Shown piece after piece: positions 44,579 to 53,010 of a stretch of 64,000 nt of DNA. Below the pieces are notes generated by a model. That model saw only the letters and a program-made list of their open reading frames with translations, did no database searches and was not told the origin of the DNA. The DNA is from UBA5239 sp040391785. Lineage in GTDB: Bacteria; Verrucomicrobiota; Lentisphaeria; Victivallales; Victivallaceae. Where the stretch lies: positions 1-64,000 of the forward strand of contig JBEBXH010000021.1 in NCBI GenBank assembly GCA_040391785.1, given 5' to 3'. Every line of letters starts with the position of its first letter. The stretch's first letter is position 1. The position numbers and the translations under genes were made by a program.

Positions 44579-47500
44579 TTATTCCACCTGCAGCAGGCGG
44601 AAGCCGCGAGACGGCATTTTCAGTGCCTTGGCGGGTACTTCGGCGTAGTTGTTCAAGGTGTCGCGAATGACCCGGCCGGACCAGCGGCCGAGGTCGTAAC
44701 TCTTTTCCTCGTAGGCAACGTTGAAGATCACCAGCAGGAATTTACCGTCGCGCTCATAGCTCGATACGGCGACGCCGTCATTTGGATATTTGCTCGCGGG
44801 GTTCCGCCAGTACGGCGTCCAACTGGCATCCGGTTTGTCGACGCCGAAACGGTCCATGGCATCCCAGACCAGACGCAGACCGGCCAGCTGAGCTGGAACG
44901 CCATTCCACATGGATTCGCCGTGAAGGAAGGTCAGCCCGCAGACTTCGGCCAGGGTGACATTGGATTTCGCCGCCTGCTGGTAAAAAGTCAGGATCAGTC
45001 CGGGGAAAAATGAAACACTGGTGCCCAGCTGGGCCGTACCCATATTCGCCAGTTGGTAAAACTCCGGCACGAGTGTGCTGTAATCATGGGCAATCGTCCA
45101 TTCTTCACCGTTGGTGATATTGTCCATCCACAATGCAATCGGGGTTTTGGTCGCGCAGTGCATCACCAGGAGCCCTTCCGGGTCATTGGCTTTGACCAGA
45201 TTCTGGTAACGCAGGAACATTTCGCGTCCTTCCATGAAAGCGATGCGCGGATGAATCTCTCCGGTGGCTTCATCGCGATATCCGCAGCCATGGAAGCGGT
45301 TGTTACAGGCATGATATCCCGACATATCCATGTAAAAAGCCTTGATCCCCTGCTTCATCCGGTTGACCGCCCCGTAGAGATAATAGTCACTCCACGCCTC
45401 GGTCGGACAAACAAACGTGCCGTACTGTTCGATCGGCAGCCGACACTGCGGATACAGCTCCCATTCGTACACATAGTCGATCGCCTGCGGCAACTGGAAC
45501 ATGGTAAACAAGCTGTCGTACCAGAGCATCGGCAAGCCGCCGATCGTGTTGCGGATCGCCTTGACTTCGGCATCGATATCGGCCAGTTCCTTTTCGGGCG
45601 GGGTCGGATTTCCAACCATGGCGGTTTTCACGATCCAGCCGCGAAGGATGGCCGTGGTGAAATAATCTTTTTCAAATGGTTTCAATTCGGGGTCATGAAA
45701 GAAACGTCTGCCGAAAGGCTTGTAAGTCTCCGCCTTTTGCTCCAGCACACGGCTGCCATCGGTCTGGAGACCGGCAAACGCAGCCCCGATCCGCCTCATG
45801 GCCGAGGGATTACTCAAGCGTTTCGCGGGGGTCAGAATCATGGCGAATTCATAATTTAAATCACGTTTCAACTCAGTTTCGGAGTCAATCAGGTTCACCT
45901 TGAATTCGAATTTTTCCGGGGTGTCCGTGACATCGAAATAATTCTTGCGGACATGGATATCCTGCAGCGACGGCAGCACGAAAAAGAGCCCCCGATCCTC
46001 ACCGCCCAACCAGAGAAAATTGGCGAAAGCATGCTCGAAATTCCAGCCATTGCCGGAAATCTCCACGGTCGAAGCCATGTTGGGCTTCGGCAAGGCACGG
46101 TCCGTTTTTGCCGCTCCGACCATGGCATGCAGCGATATGGGATTCATGGTCCCCATCGCATTCAAACCGCGCATATACCGAACCTGATCGGGCTTCACGG
46201 GCAGGATCATCGACAATTCGTTTATCTTCACGCCGGGCTGCTTGTTTTTCACCGTAAGGTTATACCAGGCCAAACCGTCAAACTCAACCCGAACGTCCGC
46301 GCTCAACGCCAGTTCCGGCGAAGCACCGCTCCACTGAAGCGTAACGCCCCGTTTATCCTGCTTCAACACCTTCAGCGGCTGCGACGGGCGAATTTCCTGT
46401 ACGCCCTGAGCCGTCGTAACCTGGAAACGCATGGCACCGTTCGAGAACTCCGCGCCCCGCAAGGCGATCTCATCCGGCAGGAAGCCGGCGCCAAACTGAT
46501 AGTGATTGTCCAGAATACGGACTTTCACCGAATCCTTGCCGGCCTCCACGACCGGAGACTGCCACCCGGGCGGCGGTGCGGTCACTTTGCCGTAGGTTTG
46601 GTTCATCCATTCCGGCCGTGCCGGGTTCTTGAATTTATAATCATAGCTGTGGAGTTCTTTCTGATTCTTCTGCAGCACAACCCGAAGCTGCCCCTCTTCA
46701 TTGACCGGCAGCTTATCCAGAGAAAGCGCCTCTTCGAAATACTTGGCCCCTGCGGCGAGCGGTTGGCTCTTTTCCGCCACCGTTTTGCCGGCGGAATTTT
46801 TCAACGTGCTGACAACCCGCATACCGTTGCTTATGTCCAATTTGGAGAGATTCCCCAGGATGACGACCTTTTCCTGGCTGTAAATCGGAGCGGCCTCCAC
46901 CAGAAACAACGGGGAGAGATCGCAGATGATTTCATTTCCCGCGACCGGTCCAACGGCATCATCCAGCCGCCAGTTGAAGATCGCCGGCGATTTTTCGCGA
47001 ACCGTAGATTTCTCGATCCAGCTGATTTTCCAGTCCGCCACCGGCAAGGCTTTCGCCTGACCATAAACCTTGCTGTAGTTGCTGGCCGCCCAGACCCGCG
47101 CCGACAGGTTTGCCCCCGGACTTTTCCGGGTCATATCTCCGCCGAACCCATATTCACCGGACGCTGGATCTGTATACTCGCCGAACTGAAAAACCGGGCC
47201 ATCATTGCCGAAAATCAGTTTGCCGAATCCGGTCGGATCAATGATATTCCAGACGCTCGGGACCGGCGCCCAGACCGTGATCCGGTTGTTCAACTCCACG
47301 CTACGGCGGGTATTTCCGGCATAACGGGTGAACTGAAACGGCAGTTCATCGCCCGGCTTCGGCGGTTCCATTTCCAGAGTCGCCCACGAGATGGCGATCT
47401 CTCCTTCCCAGATGTTGGCGGCGAAATAATCCAGCGGCACAATCCGCACCGCCGACTGCCATTGCGGTTCCCACTCCGCCGCAGGCTGACGCACCTGCCC

Positions 47501-47920
47501 TGCCACCCGCATGTCGCTGGTACCGCCTCCCCGCTCCAGACTGAACTTCATCCACGTTTTCGCCCCCGGCGGGACAATACCGATGCGGACGCAATCCACC
47601 GTGGTGATGTTCATATTATCGTGCGGGATCGGCTCGGCAATCGGTTCAAAATCAATTTTCGCCCGGAAGGCAATATAGAGATTTTCGTCGTCATATTGCA
47701 CCCAGACCGTAGTCGGCGACGATGCCGGGCGGCGATTGCCCGCATCGCTGAATTGCGACAGGATAGCTGCGTTTTTCCATTCGGTGTCGTTGATCGCGCC
47801 ATCGATCACCGGTTTGGTATCCGCTTTGGGAATGCGTTGAAATGTTTTCGCCTTTTGAGCGGAGGCGAGCAATGTGAAAAAGAGCAGTCCGAAGACCAGA
47901 ATTCGTTTGAGATTCAGCAT
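44579..47920 (-). CDS. Exported CBM9-like + DUF6067-type glycosidase (cassette 2)
   Basis: A 1113-residue protein with a signal peptide (cleavage near ASA-Q). Residues 30-220 look like a family 9 carbohydrate-binding domain (KPVIDGAINDTEWKNA, VWVQYDDENLYIAFRAKI). The C-terminal 600 residues resemble the DUF6067 glycoside-hydrolase-like domain (MLWYDSLFTMFQLPQ, ELYPQCRLPIEQYG, KAFYMDMSGYHACNN). Substrate and catalytic residues are unknown. It is the last gene of the lacI - pseudopilin - hydrolase cassette, 39 bp after the pseudopilin gene. Confidence 0.68.
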   Translation of the reverse strand: MLNLKRILVFGLLFFTLLASAQKAKTFQRIPKADTKPVIDGAINDTEWKNAAILSQFSDAGNRRPASSPTTVWVQYDDENLYIAFRAKIDFEPIAEPIPHDNMNITTVDCVRIGIVPPGAKTWMKFSLERGGGTSDMRVAGQVRQPAAEWEPQWQSAVRIVPLDYFAANIWEGEIAISWATLEMEPPKPGDELPFQFTRYAGNTRRSVELNNRITVWAPVPSVWNIIDPTGFGKLIFGNDGPVFQFGEYTDPASGEYGFGGDMTRKSPGANLSARVWAASNYSKVYGQAKALPVADWKISWIEKSTVREKSPAIFNWRLDDAVGPVAGNEIICDLSPLFLVEAAPIYSQEKVVILGNLSKLDISNGMRVVSTLKNSAGKTVAEKSQPLAAGAKYFEEALSLDKLPVNEEGQLRVVLQKNQKELHSYDYKFKNPARPEWMNQTYGKVTAPPPGWQSPVVEAGKDSVKVRILDNHYQFGAGFLPDEIALRGAEFSNGAMRFQVTTAQGVQEIRPSQPLKVLKQDKRGVTLQWSGASPELALSADVRVEFDGLAWYNLTVKNKQPGVKINELSMILPVKPDQVRYMRGLNAMGTMNPISLHAMVGAAKTDRALPKPNMASTVEISGNGWNFEHAFANFLWLGGEDRGLFFVLPSLQDIHVRKNYFDVTDTPEKFEFKVNLIDSETELKRDLNYEFAMILTPAKRLSNPSAMRRIGAAFAGLQTDGSRVLEQKAETYKPFGRRFFHDPELKPFEKDYFTTAILRGWIVKTAMVGNPTPPEKELADIDAEVKAIRNTIGGLPMLWYDSLFTMFQLPQAIDYVYEWELYPQCRLPIEQYGTFVCPTEAWSDYYLYGAVNRMKQGIKAFYMDMSGYHACNNRFHGCGYRDEATGEIHPRIAFMEGREMFLRYQNLVKANDPEGLLVMHCATKTPIALWMDNITNGEEWTIAHDYSTLVPEFYQLANMGTAQLGTSVSFFPGLILTFYQQAAKSNVTLAEVCGLTFLHGESMWNGVPAQLAGLRLVWDAMDRFGVDKPDASWTPYWRNPASKYPNDGVAVSSYERDGKFLLVIFNVAYEEKSYDLGRWSGRVIRDTLNNYAEVPAKALKMPSRGFRLLQVE

Positions 47921-47959
47921 TATATATATTTCCTTTCTGTTCAGATTTAAAGTTGATTA

Positions 47960-48658
47960 CTACGGTCCGGCCGAATAGCCCAGCCAGGTCAAAACCGGAT
48001 CGTTGGCAAAGGCAAACATATACGTTGAAGCGCCCATGGCCTTACCGTTCGCCCTGGCCATTTCCGCCAGTGTGTTCAATTCCGCGTGCCCGTCATAATA
48101 TCCGACATTGCTCCGGGTCTGGTGCCGCAGGTGAAACCCATAGGATCCGGATGCGCCGTTCATATAGTAAATGAGCTGGTACTGGCGTCCGATGTACGAT
48201 GCGGTACCGACGCGGTAGACGGAATCCCCAAGCAATAATGTCGAGGAAGGCTGCTTACCTTTACCTAGCAGTCGACCGCCATTGGATGAGGTGGAGAATG
48301 TGGTATCACTCGGGCCTTCCAGGCAAAGCCCGAAAACGAAAGTAGGATTGCTTTCCGGGTCGGTATTACCCGTGGTTTGCGTGGGGCAGATTCGCGAAGC
48401 AACCGGCGCATATTTGTAATCGGCCAACAGCGCGCTCCATACCTTCCCCGTTGAAATCCAGGCGATTACATAACTGCTGTAATCATCGCCATACATGGCC
48501 AATGCATTCATGGTCTGCTTGACATTGTTCTGACATTTGCTGCTTTGCGCCTTGGAGCGGGCCATATTCAAGGCCGGGAGCAACATGGCGGCGAGTATGG
48601 CTATGATAGCTATTACTACCAACAATTCAATAAGTGTGAAATATTTTCGAAATTTCAT
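47960..48658 (-). CDS. Pseudopilin-like protein with H-X9-DG motif (cassette 2)
   Basis: A 232-residue protein starting MKFRKYFTLIELLVV, the prepilin leader and cleavage motif, then the hydrophobic helix and LLPALNMARSKAQSSKC. The C-terminal part has RHQTRSNVGYYDGH, an H-X9-DG motif. CAAGGAGG in front of ATG 48658 decides the start; a longer open frame upstream overlaps lacI and is not real. It lies 14 bp after lacI and 39 bp before the large hydrolase gene. Confidence 0.88.
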   Translation of the reverse strand: MKFRKYFTLIELLVVIAIIAILAAMLLPALNMARSKAQSSKCQNNVKQTMNALAMYGDDYSSYVIAWISTGKVWSALLADYKYAPVASRICPTQTTGNTDPESNPTFVFGLCLEGPSDTTFSTSSNGGRLLGKGKQPSSTLLLGDSVYRVGTASYIGRQYQLIYYMNGASGSYGFHLRHQTRSNVGYYDGHAELNTLAEMARANGKAMGASTYMFAFANDPVLTWLGYSAGP

Positions 48659-48672
48659 ATATCCTCCTTGAG

Positions 48673-49653
48673 TTATATTAGTTTTTTTACTGAATTCCGT
48701 TCGATCAATTGATAAGGCAAACGCCGTTTCAGCAGCGTGGCCGGTAACGATGAATTGCGTGGGATCTCTTCCAGTATTTCCAGCGCGGCGTGCGCCAATG
48801 TTTTCGCGTCCTGCGCGAGGCTGGTGTACGGCGGGTTCAGCCAACAGGACAACCCCGGCACTTCCGCCGCGATCACCGAGATATCATCGGGCACTTTGCG
48901 CCCCAGCGAATTGAGGTGATGATGGATCTCCATGGTCCAGTCCTCGTGCGCCGAAATCAGTGCCGTCACCCCGTGGTTGACGACCCGGGACAACCCCTCC
49001 AGCGACAATTCACCCTCGGGCATGCCGGCCGAAACAAAATCGGGGTTGAAGTCGATTCCATGCGCCGCCAAAGCATTGCGATAGCCGAACTCGCGCTCCC
49101 GGTTGCCCCAGTTTTCACTCTGGCAGTTCAGGAGTCCGATCTTCCGGTGTCCGTTTTTCACCAGATAATCGATCGCCATCCGGATTCCCTGCGCGTGGTC
49201 CGTGGACACACTGTGCGAAAACGGCGCATCCTCGTAATTGACCATGATCACCGGGCGCTGCAGACTGACCATTTTCTCATAGTCCTTGCTGCCGGGCCGC
49301 CAGTTCAGGACAATGGCCGCCACCGTAAAATTCGGCTGAATCAACTGAATATCGCCCGCCTCATACAACCGGGCGATATACCCTGCCCTGTAGATTTCGC
49401 GCATCAACGCGGTCGCCATCATCGCCGCGAACCATGACGGCGGCTCAATGGCCTGACTGGTCGGCACGATAATGGCGATATTGTCCTTGCGGGCGGTTTG
49501 CTGCGGGGTATAATTGAGCTTGCGCGCAGCGTCGAGGATCTTTTCGCGGGTTTTCTCCCGGACCGGCGCCGTGCCGGAAAACACCCGCGACACTGTCGCC
49601 TGCGACACCTTGCAGTATTCCGCCAACTGTGCGATATTGATATTTTCAGCCAT
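48673..49653 (-). CDS. LacI-family transcriptional regulator (cassette 2)
   Basis: A 326-residue regulator: helix-turn-helix INIAQLAEYCKVSQATVSRVFSG, hinge LNYTPQQTARK, and a sugar-binding-type sensor domain with VDYLVKNGHRKIGLLN-like segments. It is the first gene of cassette 2. The promoter and tandem palindromic sites lie immediately upstream, suggesting autoregulation of the whole cassette. Confidence 0.92.
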   Translation of the reverse strand: MAENINIAQLAEYCKVSQATVSRVFSGTAPVREKTREKILDAARKLNYTPQQTARKDNIAIIVPTSQAIEPPSWFAAMMATALMREIYRAGYIARLYEAGDIQLIQPNFTVAAIVLNWRPGSKDYEKMVSLQRPVIMVNYEDAPFSHSVSTDHAQGIRMAIDYLVKNGHRKIGLLNCQSENWGNREREFGYRNALAAHGIDFNPDFVSAGMPEGELSLEGLSRVVNHGVTALISAHEDWTMEIHHHLNSLGRKVPDDISVIAAEVPGLSCWLNPPYTSLAQDAKTLAHAALEILEEIPRNSSLPATLLKRRLPYQLIERNSVKKLI

Positions 49654-49656
49654 TAT

Positions 49657-49714
49657 TGAAACCCTTTCTGAAACTCTTTCATTTCTATTATACCGCCAAA
49701 TCCGAAATTGTCAA
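49657..49714 (-). promoter_or_regulatory. Promoter and tandem operator sites of cassette 2
   Basis: On the minus strand: TTGACA (49714-49709), 16-bp spacer, TATAAT (49692-49687). From the predicted start to the ATG lie two tandem 12-mers, TGAAACCCTTTC (49657-49668) and TGAAACTCTTTC (49669-49680). Each contains a GAAA-N3-TTTC palindrome. They overlap the ribosome-binding site, so a bound repressor would block both steps. Confidence 0.55.
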
Positions 49715-49761
49715 CAACCCCAATCGAGAATAATCGCGAAATAAATTCACAGGGAAATTTT

Positions 49762-49942
49762 TTAACCACGGATACACGGAAAACTTGGCGCGGCGGAGCC
49801 GCAACCAAAGAGAATACGAGGGCTGCGCGCCCTCGCGCTCCAGCGGCAGGCCGCATTGCCCTGCACCTGACGGATGCTGCGCATCCTGCCTTGTATAAAG
49901 GGATATGCGCATTCGCAGAACTGCCACCTCAAGGCTCCGCCG
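49762..49942. repeat. Dispersed stem-loop repeat, copy C, with an ACCACGGATACACGG-type word
   Basis: This 489-bp gene gap (49654-50142) has no supported gene up to about 50020. It holds ACCACGGATACACGGA (49764-49779), a word class common in intergenic DNA of many bacteria. The hairpin CGAGGG/CCCTCG and its flank at 49813-49868 match 6523-6580 inverted. The segment 49835-49918 matches 6371-6456 in direct orientation, including GGATGCTGCGCATCC. Here the two pieces overlap as one element, whereas at 6.4 kb they are split and inverted. Confidence 0.6.
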
Positions 49943-50142
49943 GAAAGAATCCCAGTTGTAAAATAAAAAATGAAGTTATGATAAATTTATCGCAGTATTT
50001 GTAATATTTCGAGGATGGGTGAATATCTGTCGTCGAGCCAGGTTTTGTTGAAGGATTTCAAGGATTTCATGCTGAAAACAACGGCAAAGGTAGCGGATGG
50101 AGTGGCGGATTTCGTCTTGTCGGCGGGGGGCCGTATGAGTAT

Positions 50143-50385
50143 TTGAACGATTCGAAAATCAGCAACCTCAACGAGATGGTTTCATCCATCAGCAAACGCG
50201 TTAAATCCGGCAACTATCAATATCGTGCCCTCAAAATCGGCGACGACGATCAACGCCTCTTGCAATTCATTGCCCAAGGGCAATGGACCGTCAGCGGCTT
50301 TCGCAACCGCGACCTCGCCCTCGCCCTAAAAATCCCAGCCGAGCCCAAAACAAAACGCCGCCTTACTGATCGCATCAAACCTTGA
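50143..50385 (+). pseudogene. Fragment of a wHTH-type protein often tied to mobile DNA
   Basis: An 80-codon stretch whose only early start is TTG; the same frame stays open upstream to about 50023. The segment DDQRLLQFIAQGQWTVSGFRNRDLALAL recalls the C-terminal DNA-binding-like part (GFRNRDL, then an arginine-rich RRLTxRI) of a widespread uncharacterised family of about 400-500 residues often annotated near transposons. The expected following LLRxLRAHGLI segment is missing and the N-terminal body is absent, so this looks like a decayed remnant beside a repeat-rich gap. Identification is by memory of the pattern only. Confidence 0.4.
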
Positions 50386-50454
50386 GATTCAAAAACTTAT
50401 GCAGATGGCCGCATGATATTCTTCGCAAAAAAAAACAAGAAAACACTGCATAGT

Positions 50455-50514
50455 AGCACGGAAAAACACGGAATAAGGGAAACTGAAAAGAACCTTTCCG
50501 TGCTTTCCGTGTTT
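50455..50514. repeat. CACGGA-word hairpin between convergent genes
   Basis: Left arm GCACGGAAAAACACGGA (50456-50472) pairs imperfectly with right arm TCCGTGCTTTCCGTGTTT (50497-50514). It sits in the 149-bp gap between the remnant ending at 50385 and the end of the minus-strand yhcH-type gene. A poly-A stretch at 50427-50435 would be a T-run on the minus strand, beyond the hairpin, so it may act as a terminator for that operon. Confidence 0.55.
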
Positions 50515-50534
50515 ACTCCCGGTTTCCCGGTGAA

Positions 50535-51008
50535 TTATATCAGCAGGCTTTTGTGGATTTTGACGACGATCTTTTTCACCGGTTCGGTGATTTCGGTGAA
50601 GCTCACGCACGGCATGTGGCCCTCTTCCGGGAAAAATACAGCGAAAGCTCCGGGAGCCATCGGCAACGGAATCGCCGTGCTCATGTTCCGCTCATAAAGA
50701 CCGTAATCTTTTTCCTCGTTGAACTTGCCGTCGCGCTTCAGGGTCGAGATCGGATTATAGAAAATCATTTCCCGGCCGCTGAGCACTACCTGAATATCGA
50801 TATATTCGCGGTGCATTTCCACCTTGGAATCATGCAGGTGCTTGGTTTCGTAGCTGCTGACATTGGCGTACATCATGGAGCCGTCGAGCTCATAACGTTT
50901 GTCCGGCATGTCAATGCTGAAATTGGAAATAAAATCAAATGCCTTCCGCCAGACATTCTCATGTCCGGCCCCGTAACTCTGCCAGTTTTCAATAAAATCG
51001 TAGATCAT
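50535..51008 (-). CDS. YhcH/YjgK/YiaL family protein
   Basis: A 157-residue cupin-like protein of the DUF386/EbgC family. HREYIDIQVVLSGRE and the late FFPEEGHMPCV segment carry the metal-binding His/Glu residues typical of the family. Members occur in sialic acid and other sugar-acid catabolic clusters (YhcH of the nan operon), probably as sugar epimerase/isomerase-like enzymes. It starts 3 bp after the stop of the exported coiled-coil gene, so it is probably in the ECF sigma operon. Confidence 0.88.
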   Translation of the reverse strand: MIYDFIENWQSYGAGHENVWRKAFDFISNFSIDMPDKRYELDGSMMYANVSSYETKHLHDSKVEMHREYIDIQVVLSGREMIFYNPISTLKRDGKFNEEKDYGLYERNMSTAIPLPMAPGAFAVFFPEEGHMPCVSFTEITEPVKKIVVKIHKSLLI

Positions 51009-51011
51009 GTG

Positions 51012-51557
51012 TCACCAACGCAACTCCGCGGGTTTGGTTAATTCGTTAATCCGGGCCTGAATAATTTCTTCGGCGTTTTTCTGGCGCATTTCATATTTCT
51101 CGCGCTCACGCTCCAGACGCTTTTCCAGGAACTCCAGCTGACGCTTGTGTTCTTTGAGGTTCCGTTCGAAATCTTCCGTCGTGATCTTCTTGATCTCGAC
51201 GTAAGCTTTGTCCTTTTCTTCCTTGCTGCTGCCGGACTGATAAGTACGGACCAGATCGGCAAGGCGCTTTTCCCGTTCCTTGACCATTTTGTTGTACTTT
51301 TCCAGCCGCTCATCGAGGAGCTTTTTGGCCTTTTCGGGATCGCGGTCCTGCAGGTCGCGCAACTCCTTGCGCTCCTGGTCGCTGAGCGTGGCGAAGAAAT
51401 CGCGCATCTGCATCTGCTGCTGACGGCGGGGCGAATTGGGTCTTTCGCCGGGCTTTTCATTGGACTGCTTGTCAGGGGGCGGCGGGGGCGGAGTCTCATT
51501 GGCCCAGACAACCGGGGCCAACAGGGCCGCAGCCAGAATCATTGACCATTTCTTCAT
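51012..51557 (-). CDS. Exported charged coiled-coil protein of the ECF sigma locus
   Basis: A 181-residue protein with a signal peptide (cleavage near VWA-N). A Pro-rich stretch follows (TPPPPPP), then a long Lys/Glu/Arg-rich helix with heptad repeats (residues 50-170). The organisation recalls periplasmic CpxP/Spy or zinc-resistance-associated proteins but without their LTxxQ motifs; DFFATLSDQERKELRDL is the nearest piece. Its ATG overlaps the anti-sigma-like stop by 4 bp. It may sense or buffer an envelope signal; this is inference. Confidence 0.65.
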   Translation of the reverse strand: MKKWSMILAAALLAPVVWANETPPPPPPDKQSNEKPGERPNSPRRQQQMQMRDFFATLSDQERKELRDLQDRDPEKAKKLLDERLEKYNKMVKEREKRLADLVRTYQSGSSKEEKDKAYVEIKKITTEDFERNLKEHKRQLEFLEKRLEREREKYEMRQKNAEEIIQARINELTKPAELRW

Positions 51558-51979
51558 AATATCACCTCGTAATAATTGATGCTTTCAATAACCGTATCCA
51601 GAGTCAGCTCGCCGCCGTAATAATTGGTGGTGGCGGCCTGGGTCTGATACGATGTCTTGTCGATATCGTTGCCCAGCTCCGTCAGCGAAGTTTCGAAATT
51701 CTTCCAGTCCCAGAGCGCGATGGTGCGCGTCGACGTCAGCTCCGGCGATTTATCGGGAGCCCCGAAATAGAACGGCGCCAGGCAGCAGAGGCAAACCGCC
51801 GCCGCCAAAGCCGTATATTGCACCACGTGCCGGATGAAGAAATTCCGCTTGGCGCGGTGACGCATCATCCCCGCCTGCTTCAAAATGGCTTCATCCAGTT
51901 CCGCCGGCACCTCCGGGTAAACCCGTTCGATTCCGAGCAGATCCTGCCCTTCTTCAATGTTGAATTTTACTTCTTTCAT
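51554..51979 (-). CDS. Putative single-pass anti-sigma factor
   Basis: A 141-residue protein: about 45 cytosolic residues, one transmembrane segment (VVQYTALAAAVCLCCLAPFYF, about residues 51-70), then a periplasmic tail of about 70 residues. It directly follows the ECF sigma gene (13 bp), as anti-sigma factors usually do. The zinc motif HxxxCxxC of many anti-sigma factors is absent, so the call rests mainly on position and topology. Confidence 0.55.
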   Translation of the reverse strand: MKEVKFNIEEGQDLLGIERVYPEVPAELDEAILKQAGMMRHRAKRNFFIRHVVQYTALAAAVCLCCLAPFYFGAPDKSPELTSTRTIALWDWKNFETSLTELGNDIDKTSYQTQAATTNYYGGELTLDTVIESINYYEVIL

Positions 51980-51992
51980 ATTTCATCCTCCA

Positions 51993-52562
51993 TTACCGGA
52001 CATCGGCCAGTAACTCTCTTAACTTCTTCACCGCGTACTGCATTCGCGCCAGTACCGTATTGATCGAACACTTCTGGATCTGCGCGATCTCCTTGAAGCC
52101 GATCTCCTCCTGACGCAGCATGAATACCTCGCGCTGCTCCGCCGGCAGCTGCCCGAGCGCCGAATTCAGCGCCAGCGCGATCTCGCCCCGCACCATATTG
52201 CCGGACGGCTGCTCTTTGCCCAGCGGCATCTTCTTCTCATCGAGTTCATCGATTTCCAGATGCTCCCCGCGCCGCTTGCGGCTGCGGAAATAGTCGATCG
52301 CCAGGTTGTGCGCAATCCTGAACAGCCACGCCTGAAAGCGGTCCGAAGGCCGGTACCCCGGCAGCTTCTCCATCACCCGGATCCAGCTTTTCTGGAAAAT
52401 ATCATCCACGTCGGCTTTGGAGTCCGGCACCATCTTCATCAGATAGCCGTACAGTTGATTCTTGTAACGGTTGTAAAGCAACCCGAAGTCATGGTCGGCT
52501 CCGGCCAGATAACCGTCTATCAATTCCTGATCCGATCGTTCCATTTCTTCGTTCATACTCAT
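51993..52562 (-). CDS. ECF-type RNA polymerase sigma factor
   Basis: A 189-residue sigma factor with region 2 (FGLLYNRYKNQLYGYLMKMV, DVDDIFQKSWIRVMEKLPGYRPSDRFQAWLFRIAHNLAIDYFR split across helices) and region 4 (LPAEQREVFMLRQEEIGFKEIAQIQKCSINTV). It heads an operon with an anti-sigma-like protein, an exported coiled-coil protein and a YhcH-type gene. The pattern fits a planctomycete/Lentisphaerota-type ECF unit. Signal unknown. Confidence 0.92.
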   Translation of the reverse strand: MSMNEEMERSDQELIDGYLAGADHDFGLLYNRYKNQLYGYLMKMVPDSKADVDDIFQKSWIRVMEKLPGYRPSDRFQAWLFRIAHNLAIDYFRSRKRRGEHLEIDELDEKKMPLGKEQPSGNMVRGEIALALNSALGQLPAEQREVFMLRQEEIGFKEIAQIQKCSINTVLARMQYAVKKLRELLADVR

Positions 52563-52608
52563 CGTTTCTACTATAAATAACGTTGATGTTGCAAAATTAT
52601 TGGATGCA

Positions 52609-53010
52609 TTATGAAAAAATTCTTAAAAAATTTGCGATTCCGCAATCCGCCGGCAGAAAATTCACCTTTCCGAGCTCACTCCGGGCCGCCCAGCGGTACT
52701 CCTGATTCTCCTTCGGCTCCGGCTCCGCCGTCGAATCCAGCGCCATGCACCGGATGAAATGCAGCCGGACGATCCGCTCCGGATACTCGTGCTCCGTAAA
52801 ATAAATCTGATCGAACACCATCACCTCCATGCCGAGTTCCTCGTGCAGTTCGCGCCTCAAACACTCCGCCCGCGACTCGCCCGGCTCGATCTTGCCGCCG
52901 GGAAATTCCCAGTAACCGGCATACTCCTGCCCCGGCGGCCGCGAGGTGATCAACACCTTGTCGCCGTCGAAAATCACTGCTGCGCAGACATTGATGGTCT
53001 TTTTCGTCAT
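52609..53010 (-). CDS. MutT-like Nudix hydrolase
   Basis: A 133-residue Nudix protein. The Nudix box GX5EX7REUXEEXGU is complete in GGKIEPGESRAECLRRELHEELGM, here split by position around residues 37-59. The start (INVCAAVIFDGDKVLITSRPPG) and YWEFPGGK are typical of MutT, which removes 8-oxo-dGTP. The tail with ALDSTAEPEPKENQEYRWA fits MutT-type length. Its ATG overlaps the obgE stop (ATGA). Confidence 0.9.
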   Translation of the reverse strand: MTKKTINVCAAVIFDGDKVLITSRPPGQEYAGYWEFPGGKIEPGESRAECLRRELHEELGMEVMVFDQIYFTEHEYPERIVRLHFIRCMALDSTAEPEPKENQEYRWAARSELGKVNFLPADCGIANFLRIFS

